64,000 bases of DNA from DASPKX01 sp035627835 (GTDB lineage: Bacteria; Verrucomicrobiota; Verrucomicrobiia; Limisphaerales; SXQI01): the NCBI GenBank assembly GCA_035627835.1, contig DASPKX010000182.1, forward strand, positions 1 through 64,000, read 5' to 3'. Numbering within the stretch: position 1 is the first letter of the stretch; each line of letters begins with the position of its first letter. The position numbers and the translations under genes are program-made. Under the pieces are notes generated by a model. That model ran no database searches, was not told the DNA's origin, and saw only the letters and a list, made by a program, of their open reading frames with translations. This document shows positions 16,432-25,464 of this stretch, one piece after another.

Positions 16432-17793
16432 CTACTCGTAACGCAGCGCTTGAATAGGATCGAGACGCGCTGCTTTCACAGCCGGGAAGATCCCAGCGAT
16501 AATGCCCACGCCTGCGCTGAACACCACAGCAAGGATCATGGCTTCGGGCGTGATCACCGGGGCATTAGAGGTTGGAGCGGCCAGGGCAAGAAGTTTCACC
16601 AGCCCGAACGAGGCTCCTAGTCCGGCCAGAGCCCCAAGGATCGCGAGGACAAGGCTTTCGACCAGGATTTGAGTGAAGACGGCGAAGCCGGTCGCGCCGA
16701 CGGCTTTGCAAAGTCCGATCTCGCGTATGCGCTCGTTGATGCTGGCCAGCATGATGTTCATGATGCCGATCCCGCCGACGAGCAGGCTAATTCCCGCGAT
16801 GACACCGCCGCTCATCCGCGCGTTCTTGATTTGGCGGTTGATGTTTTCGACCTGATTCTCCTGTGTTCGGAATTCGAAATCTTCGATCCCGCGATGGGTG
16901 CTGAGGAGAACATTGCGTGCTTGGTCGAGAGCCGGTTCCAGAAGTTCAACATCGACGACTTTGATGTCGATATCACTGAGGCGCGGGTCGGGCATCCCGC
17001 CGGCGGAAGCTGAGCGGAAGCGCATCCAGGCAGTGTTCAGGGGCATGAGCACCGTGCTGTTCTTGCGGACGAAGGCCCAGTTCTGGCCGCCACGAGGCCC
17101 CCAGCCGCGCATGCGTTGCGGACCTTGCTGTTGCTCCTGAGGCGGGGCTTTGGCGCGAAGTTCCCGCTCCTTCTTTTCGCGCTCGCCTTCGTAATGCTGG
17201 AACATGCCGACGATGGTGAAGGGCTGTTGATTGATGAAGATGGTTTCGCCCAGGGGTATCACCGGCTCGCCGGTTTCTTCTGGAGTTCCGAAGAGGGCGT
17301 CACGAATGGCAGTGCCAATGATGCAGACCGCGTTGGCTTTCTCTTCATCGATTTGGGTGAAGAAACGGCCATGCTCCAGGGTGTGGAGATTCATCTCCAT
17401 GATGTCTTCCCAGGCGCCGACGCATTCGGTTGGGCTCACGCTTTTTTGTCCGCGGGTAATAATGACATCGTCGATGGACATCTCCGGAGAGACGAGCTTG
17501 AGCAAAGGCGCGTTTTGCTTCAGGGCAATGACGTCGGCCATGGTGCGGCCGGGCGCCTGGTCAGCGAGGTGCTCCTGCTCAGGCGGAACGTCTTCATCAT
17601 CGATCAAGACTTTGTCAGCGCCGCCCATCGCCACCAAGGTTTCCTTCATCCCGTTTTCCATGCCTTTCACGAGGGCAGCCATTCCGACGAGGCTGGCGAC
17701 GCCAAGGATGATCCCCATCATGGTGAGGAGGGATCGGAATTTGTGAGCCCAAATCTCTTTGAACCCACTCGAGATAGTGTTGAGGAGGTTCAT
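16432..17793 (-). CDS. MacB/FtsX-type ABC transporter permease (second copy)
   Basis: A 453-residue inner-membrane permease with one N-terminal helix (about 21-42, within FRSLLTMMGIILGVASLVGM), a large periplasmic MacB_PCD-type domain and three C-terminal helices (GISLLVGGIGIMNIMLASI, the ILVESLVLAILGAL stretch and the final VGIIAGIFPAVKAARLDP). The ATPase domain of true MacB is absent and is supplied by the gene at 19217-19945. The protein is a clear paralog of the permease immediately upstream, and its start overlaps that gene's stop (TGATG), implying translational coupling. Such systems move lipoproteins, peptides or other compounds through mechanotransmission with the adaptor. The cargo is unknown. 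Confidence 0.9.
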   Translation of the reverse strand: MNLLNTISSGFKEIWAHKFRSLLTMMGIILGVASLVGMAALVKGMENGMKETLVAMGGADKVLIDDEDVPPEQEHLADQAPGRTMADVIALKQNAPLLKLVSPEMSIDDVIITRGQKSVSPTECVGAWEDIMEMNLHTLEHGRFFTQIDEEKANAVCIIGTAIRDALFGTPEETGEPVIPLGETIFINQQPFTIVGMFQHYEGEREKKERELRAKAPPQEQQQGPQRMRGWGPRGGQNWAFVRKNSTVLMPLNTAWMRFRSASAGGMPDPRLSDIDIKVVDVELLEPALDQARNVLLSTHRGIEDFEFRTQENQVENINRQIKNARMSGGVIAGISLLVGGIGIMNIMLASINERIREIGLCKAVGATGFAVFTQILVESLVLAILGALAGLGASFGLVKLLALAAPTSNAPVITPEAMILAVVFSAGVGIIAGIFPAVKAARLDPIQALRYE

Positions 17794-19220
17794 CAGTCGT
17801 AACGCAAAGCTTGGATTGGGTGGAGCCGCGAGGCTTTAACTGCGGGAATGAAGCCGGCGACAATTCCGACGGCAACGCTGAACCCAAAAGCCACCACCAT
17901 GGCTGGCAGCGTGATGATGGGAGTGTTGTCAGTCGGGGCGAGGCTCGCGATGAGTTTGATGAGGCCGAACGAGGTCGCCAGCCCGAGCAAACCACCCAGG
18001 ATCGCGAGGACGACGCTTTCGATGATGATCTGGATAAAGATATCCTCATCGGTGGCGCCAATGGATTTGCGAATGCCAATCTCGCGAACCCGCTCAGAAA
18101 TGCTGGCCAGCATGATGTTCATGATCCCAATGCCCCCGACAACAAGGCTGATCAACGCAATCATGCCGCCGCTCATGCGGGCGTTTTTGATGAAACTTTG
18201 AATGTTCTCAGCCCAGTCTTCCTGGGTGCGAAACGTAAAGTCCTCGATCCCTTTATGGGTGTTCAGGAGAACATTCTGCATTTGCTGCAATGCTTGCGGA
18301 AGAACGTCGATGCTCGCGATTTTCACTTCGAGGCTGGAAAGGCGCGGATCTGGGATAATCGTCGTGTCAGCCTGTGCCGCGCGCGTGCCCGCAGCGGCGC
18401 TGCGCATCCCGAAGCGGCCCCCTGGAGGCGCGCCAGAGCGAAGCTTCACCCACATCGTGTTGAGAGGGATGAACACCGTGGAATTCTTAAGCCGGAAAAT
18501 GAAGTGACCGCCGCGCCGATTCCCCCAACCGCGGCTGCGAGGCGGGCCTCCCTGCACTTGCTCCTGAGCGCCCTGTTTGGCTTCCAGCTCGCGCGCTTTT
18601 TTCTCCTGATCACTTTCGTAATGCTGAAACATTCCGATGATGGTGAACGGCTGGCCGTTAATTTCGATCCGCTCGCCAATCGGGATGATTTCGCGGCCCA
18701 ACTTTTCTGGTGAGCCGAAGATCTCGTTGCGAACCTCCGTCCCGATCACGCACACGCTGCGAGCCTCCTCGTCATCAATTTCGTTGAACATGCGTCCATG
18801 CTCGATGACATGCTCACTCATCTCCAAAGCGATCGGCCACACCCCCGCCGTCATGAAAGGGCGGAAAGTTTCGCCATTGCCGGAGACAAGGGCGCCCATC
18901 AAGCGCATTTCGGGGGATATGCCCGTGGCGAGCGGTGCGCTGGCTTTGAGGGCATAAACGTCGTTCAGCGTCACCCCCGGCGCTTGGTCGCGCAGATGGC
19001 GCAGTTCAGGGGGAAGCTCCTGTGGCTCCACACGAACTTTCTCAAGACCGCCAATGGCCACGAGGGCTTCCTTCATCCCGCGCTCCATGCCGGTGACCAT
19101 TGCGGACATGGCAACGAGGCTTGAGACGCCGAGGATGATTCCCAGCATGGTCAGGAGGGAGCGGAACTTATGGGCCCAAATTTCTTTGAACCCGAGCGAA
19201 ATGGCGTTCCAAAGGTTCAT
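17793..19220 (-). CDS. MacB/FtsX-type ABC transporter permease (first copy)
   Basis: A 475-residue permease with the same plan as its downstream paralog: helix at about 21-42 (FRSLLTMLGIILGVSSLVAM), periplasmic domain, then three helices near the C-terminus including LVVGGIGIMNIMLASISERV. The periplasmic domain is slightly longer, with an insert rich in G, A and R (GAPPGGRFGMRSAAAGTRAA). It lies between the ATPase and the second permease, with a 4-base overlap with the ATPase gene. Two different permeases per ATPase suggests a heterodimeric membrane core, whereas MacB normally forms a homodimer. That is inference from gene order. Confidence 0.9.
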   Translation of the reverse strand: MNLWNAISLGFKEIWAHKFRSLLTMLGIILGVSSLVAMSAMVTGMERGMKEALVAIGGLEKVRVEPQELPPELRHLRDQAPGVTLNDVYALKASAPLATGISPEMRLMGALVSGNGETFRPFMTAGVWPIALEMSEHVIEHGRMFNEIDDEEARSVCVIGTEVRNEIFGSPEKLGREIIPIGERIEINGQPFTIIGMFQHYESDQEKKARELEAKQGAQEQVQGGPPRSRGWGNRRGGHFIFRLKNSTVFIPLNTMWVKLRSGAPPGGRFGMRSAAAGTRAAQADTTIIPDPRLSSLEVKIASIDVLPQALQQMQNVLLNTHKGIEDFTFRTQEDWAENIQSFIKNARMSGGMIALISLVVGGIGIMNIMLASISERVREIGIRKSIGATDEDIFIQIIIESVVLAILGGLLGLATSFGLIKLIASLAPTDNTPIITLPAMVVAFGFSVAVGIVAGFIPAVKASRLHPIQALRYD

Positions 19221-19945
19221 GTCCCCGCCGTCGCGCGAGCAGCCAAACGGTCAAGCCCGGCGAGCTTCTCATCAACTTTGGCCGCGATCTTGCCGTCGCG
19301 GATTTCAATCCGGCGTGGGGTGACTGCGGCAATTTCGGGGTCGTGTGTGACCAGGATGATGGTGCGGCCTTTTTGGCTCAGGTCATTAAAGAGTTTGAGG
19401 ATCGCTTCGCCGGTGTGCGAATCGAGGTTGCCGGTGGGCTCGTCAGCGAAAACAATTTTCGGGCTGTTCACGAGAGCGCGGGCGATAGCGACGCGCTGTT
19501 GCTGCCCACCGGAAAGCTGGTTCGGCTTATGTTTGCTGCGGTTTTCCAAGCCGACCATCTTGAGCGCTTCCATGCCGCGTTCACGACGCTCGCGAGAGGA
19601 GACACCGCTGTAAATCATCGGCAGTTCCACGTTTTGCAAAACGTTGAGTTTTGGGAGCAGGTTAAAAAACTGGAAAACAAACCCGATCTTCCGGTTGCGA
19701 ATCGCGGCCAGCTCCCGCGGAGATGCCCGCTCGATCATGGTGCCATCGAGCTTGATGGTGCCTTTGGAGGGAGAATCCAGGCAGCCAAGGATGTGCATCA
19801 ATGTGGATTTGCCGCTGCCTGAAGGACCGATGATGGAGATGAACTCACCTGGCTCGATGTCGAGGGAGACATCGTCCAGGGCGCGGATTTCCTCCCCGCC
19901 AAGATGGTAAATTTTACTGACGTTGCGAAGTTCGACGAGCGGCAT
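19217..19945 (-). CDS. ABC transporter ATP-binding protein (MacB/LolD type)
   Basis: A 242-residue ATPase that powers the two adjacent permeases. It has Walker A GPSGSGKST, the Q-loop VFQFFNLLP, ABC signature LSGGQQQRVAIARAL, Walker B IVFADEP followed by TGNLDS, and the switch His in VTHDPEIA. The sequence belongs to the LolD/MacB subgroup. It starts 6 bases after the adaptor gene ends and overlaps the next permease by 4 bases, so the four genes form one operon running from 21187 to 16432. Confidence 0.95.
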   Translation of the reverse strand: MPLVELRNVSKIYHLGGEEIRALDDVSLDIEPGEFISIIGPSGSGKSTLMHILGCLDSPSKGTIKLDGTMIERASPRELAAIRNRKIGFVFQFFNLLPKLNVLQNVELPMIYSGVSSRERRERGMEALKMVGLENRSKHKPNQLSGGQQQRVAIARALVNSPKIVFADEPTGNLDSHTGEAILKLFNDLSQKGRTIILVTHDPEIAAVTPRRIEIRDGKIAAKVDEKLAGLDRLAARATAGT

Positions 19946-19951
19946 GGCGGA

Positions 19952-21187
19952 TCAGGTGTTGCGATTCCCGGCGGCAGCGGGAGCGGCCTTGGCTGGCTGA
20001 GCAGCGGGTTGTTGAGCAGCGCTTGCCGGAGCTTTGCCACCCTGGCCGGCGCCATCGCGATTTCCATTTTGTTGGCCGCCCATGCCGGCCATAGACTGGG
20101 TGTTGCTGTCTCGCTTTGGAGGTTCAAGGGCGACAACTTCACCGTTCTTTAAGCCATCCTGGATTTCGGCGTAGAAAAGATCTGTAACGCCCACTTTGAC
20201 GGGCCGACGTTCGAGGCTCTCGCCGTTTTTCACATAGACGTAACGATCCACTTGCCCATCGGGGCTGCGATCGGTGAACACGGCGGCGAGTGGCACCGCG
20301 AGCACGTCATCAGCGGAAGCCACAGGAATGCGAACATTCGCCGTCATGCCCGGGCGAATGCGCTCTTCCACATTGCGCAACAAGATGCGGACGGCAAAGC
20401 CTTTGATGTTGTTCTTGATGGTGGCTTGCGGCGCGATGCGCTCGACCTTGCCGGTGACCACGAGGCCGGAGACAGCTTCCACCGAGACCTCAACCTGTTG
20501 GCCAGTATGCAAGCGGGTGATGTCCGCCTGATTAATGTGAGCGTTTATGATTAGGTCGGTGAGATCCGCGATGGTTAAGACTTCTGTGCCCGAGTTAAAC
20601 CCGCCTGAACCGGAGACTGCCTGGCCGATGGAAACAGGGCGAGTGAGTATCGTGCAGTTAAATGGAGCGCTAATTTGCGTTTTCGTCAGCCGCTCCTGAA
20701 GAACATCCAGCTCCCGCTGCGCGCGTTCGAGGCCGTTTTGCGCCAGGTCGTAGGAGGTCTTTGCGTTTTCAAAAACTTCGAGGGCGATCAGCTTTTCCTG
20801 AAAAAGTTGCTGGGCTCGATCGTAATCCCGTTTGCGTTGTTGCAGCTCCAGCTTGGCGCGATCCACTTCGGTGAGCATCGAAGCGCGCTGGTTCTGCAGC
20901 TCTTTGTCGTCCAGCTTGAAGAGCAGGTCGCCCTTCTTGACCCGGTCGCCGATATCGACAGTCAGGACTTCAATCTTGCCGTTAATCTCGGGGCGGACCG
21001 AGACTTGCTCCGCAGGGCTGATTTCGCCCGCGGCATTGACGGTGAAACGAATGTTGCGGCTTTGGGCAAGAGCAGTGGTTTGGCGGCCGGCTGAGGGGTC
21101 AGCCTTGGCAGCAGTCCACTTCGGGAGCTGTGTGTAAGCCCAGACGCCAGCGGCGAGCAGGGCAAGCAGAACGATCCACTTCTTCAT
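19952..21187 (-). CDS. periplasmic adaptor protein (MacA/HlyD family)
   Basis: A 411-residue membrane-fusion protein, first gene of the export operon. It has an N-terminal anchor or signal (about 1-20), a biotinyl-lipoyl-like half-motif (GEISPAEQVSVRPEINGKIE), an alpha-helical hairpin with coiled-coil character (about 100-170), then the second lipoyl half and beta-barrel domains. The C-terminus is an A/G/Q/P-rich tail. In MacAB-type pumps this protein links the inner-membrane permease to an outer-membrane TolC channel. No TolC homologue is visible here, so it must be encoded elsewhere. A small hairpin and a palindrome lie upstream in the leader. Confidence 0.9.
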   Translation of the reverse strand: MKKWIVLLALLAAGVWAYTQLPKWTAAKADPSAGRQTTALAQSRNIRFTVNAAGEISPAEQVSVRPEINGKIEVLTVDIGDRVKKGDLLFKLDDKELQNQRASMLTEVDRAKLELQQRKRDYDRAQQLFQEKLIALEVFENAKTSYDLAQNGLERAQRELDVLQERLTKTQISAPFNCTILTRPVSIGQAVSGSGGFNSGTEVLTIADLTDLIINAHINQADITRLHTGQQVEVSVEAVSGLVVTGKVERIAPQATIKNNIKGFAVRILLRNVEERIRPGMTANVRIPVASADDVLAVPLAAVFTDRSPDGQVDRYVYVKNGESLERRPVKVGVTDLFYAEIQDGLKNGEVVALEPPKRDSNTQSMAGMGGQQNGNRDGAGQGGKAPASAAQQPAAQPAKAAPAAAGNRNT

Positions 21188-21210
21188 TTCTTTGACGGCA
21201 ATTTACGGGA

Positions 21211-21250
21211 GCGACCGGAGGTCGCGCAATTAATACGTATACCTATTATT
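21211..21250 (-). promoter_or_regulatory. leader hairpin and palindrome upstream of export operon
   Basis: About 25 bases before the adaptor start is a perfect inverted repeat GCGACC-GGA-GGTCGC (21211-21225). Just upstream lies the 8-bp palindrome ATACGTAT (21233-21240) within an AT-rich stretch that also holds TAATA and TATTA arms. The position and symmetry suit an operator or leader structure for the MacA-MacB operon. A TTGCAC at about 21274-21279 on the minus strand could be a -35 element. Confidence 0.35.
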
Positions 21251-21459
21251 TCAGCGGCCACAAATCCCTTGTGCAAAATTTTAAGCGACGCCGCCCTTCT
21301 TAGCTTTTATCGCTGACGCGAGCTTACGGCGCGCTTACCTGCGCCAAGTTCGGCTTTGTCTGGCGTTAAGAACGCGCGGTCAGGGACTTGGGCCTGCCAG
21401 GCGAACCCAACAGCCTGGTGCTCGCCGGGGCTTCAGACGGATACAGCGCCAAAAAATTC

Positions 21460-23283
21460 ATGTATAGTGGGCGTGTGGAACAAGGGGGCAGCAAGCTCGA
21501 GCGTCTCGCGGAGGCAAGCGGGCGTTTCCTCCTTAAGCATTGGAAGCGCGTCCTTGCCATCCGAAACCGGCTGCGCGTCAGCGAGGACACGTTTCACCTT
21601 ATCCTCGCGGGCATCGTGGGCCTCATCGGTGGGATAACCAATCGAGTCTTCCTGGGGTTGGCCAACTTCCTCATGAATTTGTTCCTGGGGCGTTCAGGAG
21701 ACCTTGGGGAAATCGCGCATGTCATCCCAATCTGGCAGCGAGTTCTCATTCCAGCGGCGGGAGCGTTGGGCGCCGGGCTCACCCTTTTTTATGGTTTGAA
21801 ATTGGTCCGAAACCAGGGGGCGACGAATATTATCGAGGTGGTCGTCACAGGCGATGGCCGACTGGCCGCGCGTAATGCGCTCGTTAAAGGAGCTTCGTCG
21901 CTCATGAGCATTGCGACCGGGGCCTCCATTGGTCGTGAGGGCGCGATCACGCAAATTACAGCGACAATCGCCTCAAAGGTGGGCCAGTTTGCCGGATGGC
22001 AGCCGTATCGGTTGAGGATGTTGGTCGCGTGTGGCGCGGCTTCAGGCATTGCTGCGGCTTACAACGCGCCGATCTCTGGGGCAGTGTTCGCGGCTTACAT
22101 TGTTCTCGGCAACTTCTCGATGAACTATTTTTTGCCACTGATCTTCGCATCGGTGGTGGCGACGATGCTTTCGCGAACCTTCTTTGGCTTGTCCCCGTGG
22201 TATGAGGTGGGCGCGCATGATTTCACGAGCCTCAGCCAGCTTCCCTGGTTCCTTGTTCTTGGTGTCCTGTGCGGAACTGCCTCCGCGTCCTTTCTGAAGT
22301 TTCTCAGGTACAGCGAAGACGCTTTTACCAGGCTGAAATGGCCGATCTATTATCGCATGGCTCTCGGCGGGCTGCTCGTGGGCTGCATTGCAATCGCGTA
22401 CCCGGATGTGTGGGGAAATGGATATGGCGCGATCCATACAATTCTGACGGATGAGCCGGAGCTGGTGTTTGTGGTCGGGCTGTTTTTGGCAAAGCTGCTG
22501 GCCACGAGCATCACCGTGGGCTCCGGCGCCATTGGGGGCGTGCTCACGCCAACATTGCTTATTGGCGCGGCGATGGGCGCCGGCTTTTCAACCATCCTCA
22601 AGATGGCGGGTTGGTCGCATCTGCCATCTGGCGTGTTTTCGCTGGTGGCCATGGGGAGCGTGCTTGCGGCCACGACGCATGCGCCGTTGTTGGCAATTAT
22701 TCTAGTCTTTGAAATATCGCTGAACTACTCCCTGATGCCGCCGCTGATGATCTCGTGCGCATTAGCGACACTGGTGGGGAGACGGCTGCACCGGGAATCC
22801 ATTTACACGGAACCATTGCGGATCAAGAGCCTGGTGGCGCAACGTGAAAATCAGACACCAGGCTCAGCAACAGAGCGGGTGGTTGGGGAGATGATGCGTT
22901 CGCCCGTGCAACCCGTGCGTGACAACGCGACCCTGCAGGAAATCGCGCAACGATTTCTCACCTCGACTTACAATTTCCTGCCCGTGGTGGACGCGAATAA
23001 GAAGCTCGTTGGGATCATGGCCTTGCATGATCTAAAGGAGCATTTGAACGCCGGCGAAGAATTGCGCGGCATCATCGCCATGGACTTGATGCGCCCCCCG
23101 CCCCAGTGCCTCACGCCGGATCAACGGCTCATTGATGTGCTCCCTTTGCTTCTAGCCAGTGACCTGCGCAATGTGCCGGTGGTGGATAACTGTGTGGACT
23201 ATCGTCTGGTTGGGTCTGTGCAGCGCGCCGAAGCGATTGCGCACCTTTCTGAAGCGCTCGCTCTGCGGCAGCAGAGGGATTAA
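21460..23283 (+). CDS. ClC-family chloride channel/transporter with C-terminal CBS pair
   Basis: A 607-residue membrane protein. The transmembrane part keeps the ClC motifs GREGAITQ (usual form GREGP, with the gating Glu retained) and GSGAIGGVLTPTL (usual GxFxP). The C-terminal 130 residues form two CBS domains (MMRSPVQPVRDNATLQEI and MDLMRPPPQCL), which in other ClCs bind adenine nucleotides. The segment after NAPISGAVF reads AAYIVLG, where E. coli ClcA has an EE pair including the internal proton glutamate. The first selectivity motif GSGIP is also not recognisable. The ion and coupling mode are therefore unclear. ATG at 21460 is the best start; GTG at 21475 or TTG at 21388 are possible. 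No good ribosome site. Confidence 0.87.
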   Translation: MYSGRVEQGGSKLERLAEASGRFLLKHWKRVLAIRNRLRVSEDTFHLILAGIVGLIGGITNRVFLGLANFLMNLFLGRSGDLGEIAHVIPIWQRVLIPAAGALGAGLTLFYGLKLVRNQGATNIIEVVVTGDGRLAARNALVKGASSLMSIATGASIGREGAITQITATIASKVGQFAGWQPYRLRMLVACGAASGIAAAYNAPISGAVFAAYIVLGNFSMNYFLPLIFASVVATMLSRTFFGLSPWYEVGAHDFTSLSQLPWFLVLGVLCGTASASFLKFLRYSEDAFTRLKWPIYYRMALGGLLVGCIAIAYPDVWGNGYGAIHTILTDEPELVFVVGLFLAKLLATSITVGSGAIGGVLTPTLLIGAAMGAGFSTILKMAGWSHLPSGVFSLVAMGSVLAATTHAPLLAIILVFEISLNYSLMPPLMISCALATLVGRRLHRESIYTEPLRIKSLVAQRENQTPGSATERVVGEMMRSPVQPVRDNATLQEIAQRFLTSTYNFLPVVDANKKLVGIMALHDLKEHLNAGEELRGIIAMDLMRPPPQCLTPDQRLIDVLPLLLASDLRNVPVVDNCVDYRLVGSVQRAEAIAHLSEALALRQQRD

Positions 23284-23321
23284 CTCGCTCCTGCGCCGGG
23301 TTGTGTTAACTTGGCCGTCCG

Positions 23322-24512
23322 ATGGCAGAGGCCGACAAAGTCACGAGCTTGTATGTTCACGTCCCGTTTTGCGCGCACAAGTGCGAGTACTGCGCCTTCT
23401 TCTCGCAGGCGCCGAGCGGCGATGTCGTGAACCGCTACGTCAAGGCTTTGGTTAAAGAGTTGAGCTTGATTGCCGAACGAGCGAAGCCTCGCACGGTCTT
23501 TTTCGGCGGCGGCACACCGTCACTGTTAAACCTTGCCCAATGGAAAGAGGTTCTTTCCGGCATGGAGCGGCTTGGCTTGCTAGGCGCTGAGGAATGGACG
23601 GTGGAGTGCAACCCCGCGACCGTGTCGCTCGACAAAGCGCGGCTGCTTCGCGACCACGGTGTGAACCGAATATCCATGGGTGTGCAGAGCCTCGACGAAG
23701 GATTGTTGGAGAGGCTTGGGCGCATTCATTCGCGGGAGATGGTGTTCAAGTCGTATGACATTCTGCGCTCCGCCGGGTTCGAAAACATCAACCTTGATCT
23801 GATGTTCGCGATCCCTGGCCAAACCATGGAAGTGTGGCGAAAAACTCTGGATGAAATCATCTCGATGCAGCCGGAGCACCTTTCTTCGTATGAAGTTATT
23901 TATGAGGAAGACACCCCGCTCTACGCGCAGTTGAAAGCCGGCCAATTTGACGTGGATGAGGAGTTGGCCTGCGCCATGTATGAAGAGTTGATCGATCTCG
24001 CAGCTCTGCGTGGTTACACGCAGTATGAGATCGCAAACTTCGGCTCAGGAGCGGTCAGTGAATTTGTTCCCGCCCGAGCCTGTCAGCACAACCTTGTTTA
24101 CTGGCGCGGCGGCTCCTACTTCGGGGTTGGGCCAAGCGCTTCCGAGCATGTTGATGGCCGCCGCACACGAAATTGGGCCAATACAATTCTTTACTGCGAG
24201 CAACTGGAAAAGGGTTTGCGCGCGATTGATTTCAAGGAGGAGTTAACTCCTTTTCAACGCGCCGGCGAGACGGCCCTGTTTGGCTTGCGAATGAATGCGG
24301 GGTGGCGCTTTGACGAGTTCGTCTCCGTCACGGGGTGCGATCTGCGCAAGCATTGGCGTCCCGTGATGGATACGTTAGTTGCCCGTGGATGGGCAATTGA
24401 GGATGCGGAGCGATTTCGATTGAGCAGGCAAGGCTTGCGTTTCGCGGATGCCGCTGGCGAAGAGTTCTTAGTATTGGACGACGAGGCGCAAAGCTTGAGC
24501 CGTCACCCATGA
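23322..24512 (+). CDS. hemW: radical SAM haem chaperone HemW
   Basis: A 396-residue cytoplasmic radical SAM protein. The cluster motif CxxxCxYC is formed by C17, C21 and C24 (PFCAHKCEYCAFF). The GGGTPS motif for SAM binding and NLDLMFAIPGQT follow, and a C-terminal HemN_C region ends the protein. The short N-terminus and the CxYCxF form fit HemW, which inserts haem into target proteins. True HemN coproporphyrinogen oxidases have a longer N-terminus. Many older annotations call it oxygen-independent coproporphyrinogen III oxidase. With two haem-c-type protein pairs nearby, haem handling is relevant in this organism, although the link is only contextual. Confidence 0.92.
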   Translation: MAEADKVTSLYVHVPFCAHKCEYCAFFSQAPSGDVVNRYVKALVKELSLIAERAKPRTVFFGGGTPSLLNLAQWKEVLSGMERLGLLGAEEWTVECNPATVSLDKARLLRDHGVNRISMGVQSLDEGLLERLGRIHSREMVFKSYDILRSAGFENINLDLMFAIPGQTMEVWRKTLDEIISMQPEHLSSYEVIYEEDTPLYAQLKAGQFDVDEELACAMYEELIDLAALRGYTQYEIANFGSGAVSEFVPARACQHNLVYWRGGSYFGVGPSASEHVDGRRTRNWANTILYCEQLEKGLRAIDFKEELTPFQRAGETALFGLRMNAGWRFDEFVSVTGCDLRKHWRPVMDTLVARGWAIEDAERFRLSRQGLRFADAAGEEFLVLDDEAQSLSRHP

Positions 24513-24882
24513 GAGGGAGCGGGAAGAAGACTATTTTCCTGCGGAGGGGCGGAGAGGCGGTGGAGAGGAGACAAAAGAAATCACCCACTGTCCCGTCCCC
24601 TTTCTTTCGGCTTAGTCTTCTCTGCCTGTCGCCGTCTCTGCGGTAAAGTTCTTCGTTTTTGGCTGCGCTTTTCGGCGGTGGTGCAGAGCGTCACTGTCGC
24701 GCCCTGATGAACCTTGAGCAGCCAATCAGAGAGAACCCTGATTGTGAGAGAGTTGCGTGGAAACGAGGTTGCATCGTGCAAAGCGGAATACGCTAAGCCA
24801 GGAGTGAAGGCGGCTCGCGTTAATCCAATCCAAATCCCACCATTCGCCGCCTTCACTCCGCTCTTTCGCGACCGACCAGCGC
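24513..24882. other. intergenic region with degenerate repeat-like sequence
   Basis: About 370 bases between convergent hemW and the DoxX gene hold no credible gene. On the minus strand the stretch 24640-24655 reads TTTACCGCAGAGACGG, a string of the type often scattered between genes in this phylum. A purine-rich imperfect tandem (GCGGAGGGGCGGAGAGGCGG at 24541-24560) lies nearby. A large perfect inverted repeat occupies 24801-24859 and is listed separately. Confidence 0.45.
24801..24859. repeat. 14-bp perfect inverted repeat with 31-base spacer
   Basis: GGAGTGAAGGCGGC at 24801-24814 is matched exactly by GCCGCCTTCACTCC at 24846-24859, with a 31-base spacer. It lies 23 bases beyond the stop of the leftward DoxX gene and nearly 300 bases after hemW. 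The spacer is not itself symmetrical. A dispersed repeat unit or a termination structure are both possible. Confidence 0.6.
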
Positions 24883-25341
24883 CTAAGCTGAGGGCTTAGG
24901 GCGTTTCGGTGAGGTTCCTTTGCCGAGCGCCGCATCCAGCGAGTAACGGCCAGGCCCCGCAACCAGGATCACCAGATAAGCCGCTAAATACAAAAACGCC
25001 ATCTCACCATTCCCTGGCCCGGTCAGTTTCCCCCGGTGGGCTATAAAGAACGCAACGAACATGGTGATCGCGGCCGCGACAGCGGCCGAGCGGGTTGCAA
25101 GGCCGACAGCGAGTAGAATTCCACACACCAGTTCGCCGAAAACGGCCATGGCCAAACTGCCTTTGGAGCCAATCTTGAGGATATCCGGAAATTGAGAGGC
25201 CATCTGATTGAAGCCTGTGAGCTTGCCCCAGCCGTGGAGCAAAGCCATTGGGATCCCGAAGGTCAGGCGCAAGAGGAGCAATCCCAGGTCTATGCTATGT
25301 GGGAGAAAGCGGAGTTGCAGCAGTCCGAGCAGCTTATGCAT
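24883..25341 (-). CDS. DoxX family membrane protein
   Basis: A 152-residue protein with four predicted membrane helices typical of DoxX (LGLLLLRLTFGIPMALLHGW, LAMAVFGELVCGILLAVGLA, the AAAITMFVAFFIAH segment and LYLAAYLVILVAGPGRYSLD). DoxX proteins act in membrane redox or thiol stress in some bacteria. Here the role is not evident. ATG at 25341 is chosen; TTG at 25371 would add ten residues. It is divergent from the Spy-like gene at 25465, with a 123-base shared promoter region. Confidence 0.85.
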   Translation of the reverse strand: MHKLLGLLQLRFLPHSIDLGLLLLRLTFGIPMALLHGWGKLTGFNQMASQFPDILKIGSKGSLAMAVFGELVCGILLAVGLATRSAAVAAAITMFVAFFIAHRGKLTGPGNGEMAFLYLAAYLVILVAGPGRYSLDAALGKGTSPKRPKPSA

Positions 25342-25464
25342 TGCCGGAAGTTGATCGAGGCGAGGCAGCAAATGTCAAGGCTCGTAAGTTCCGGCGCGTG
25401 AAGAATGACAAACGTAACCTTCCCTTTTGGAGTGCCGTCTAGGAAACAGAAATCATCGAAAACT

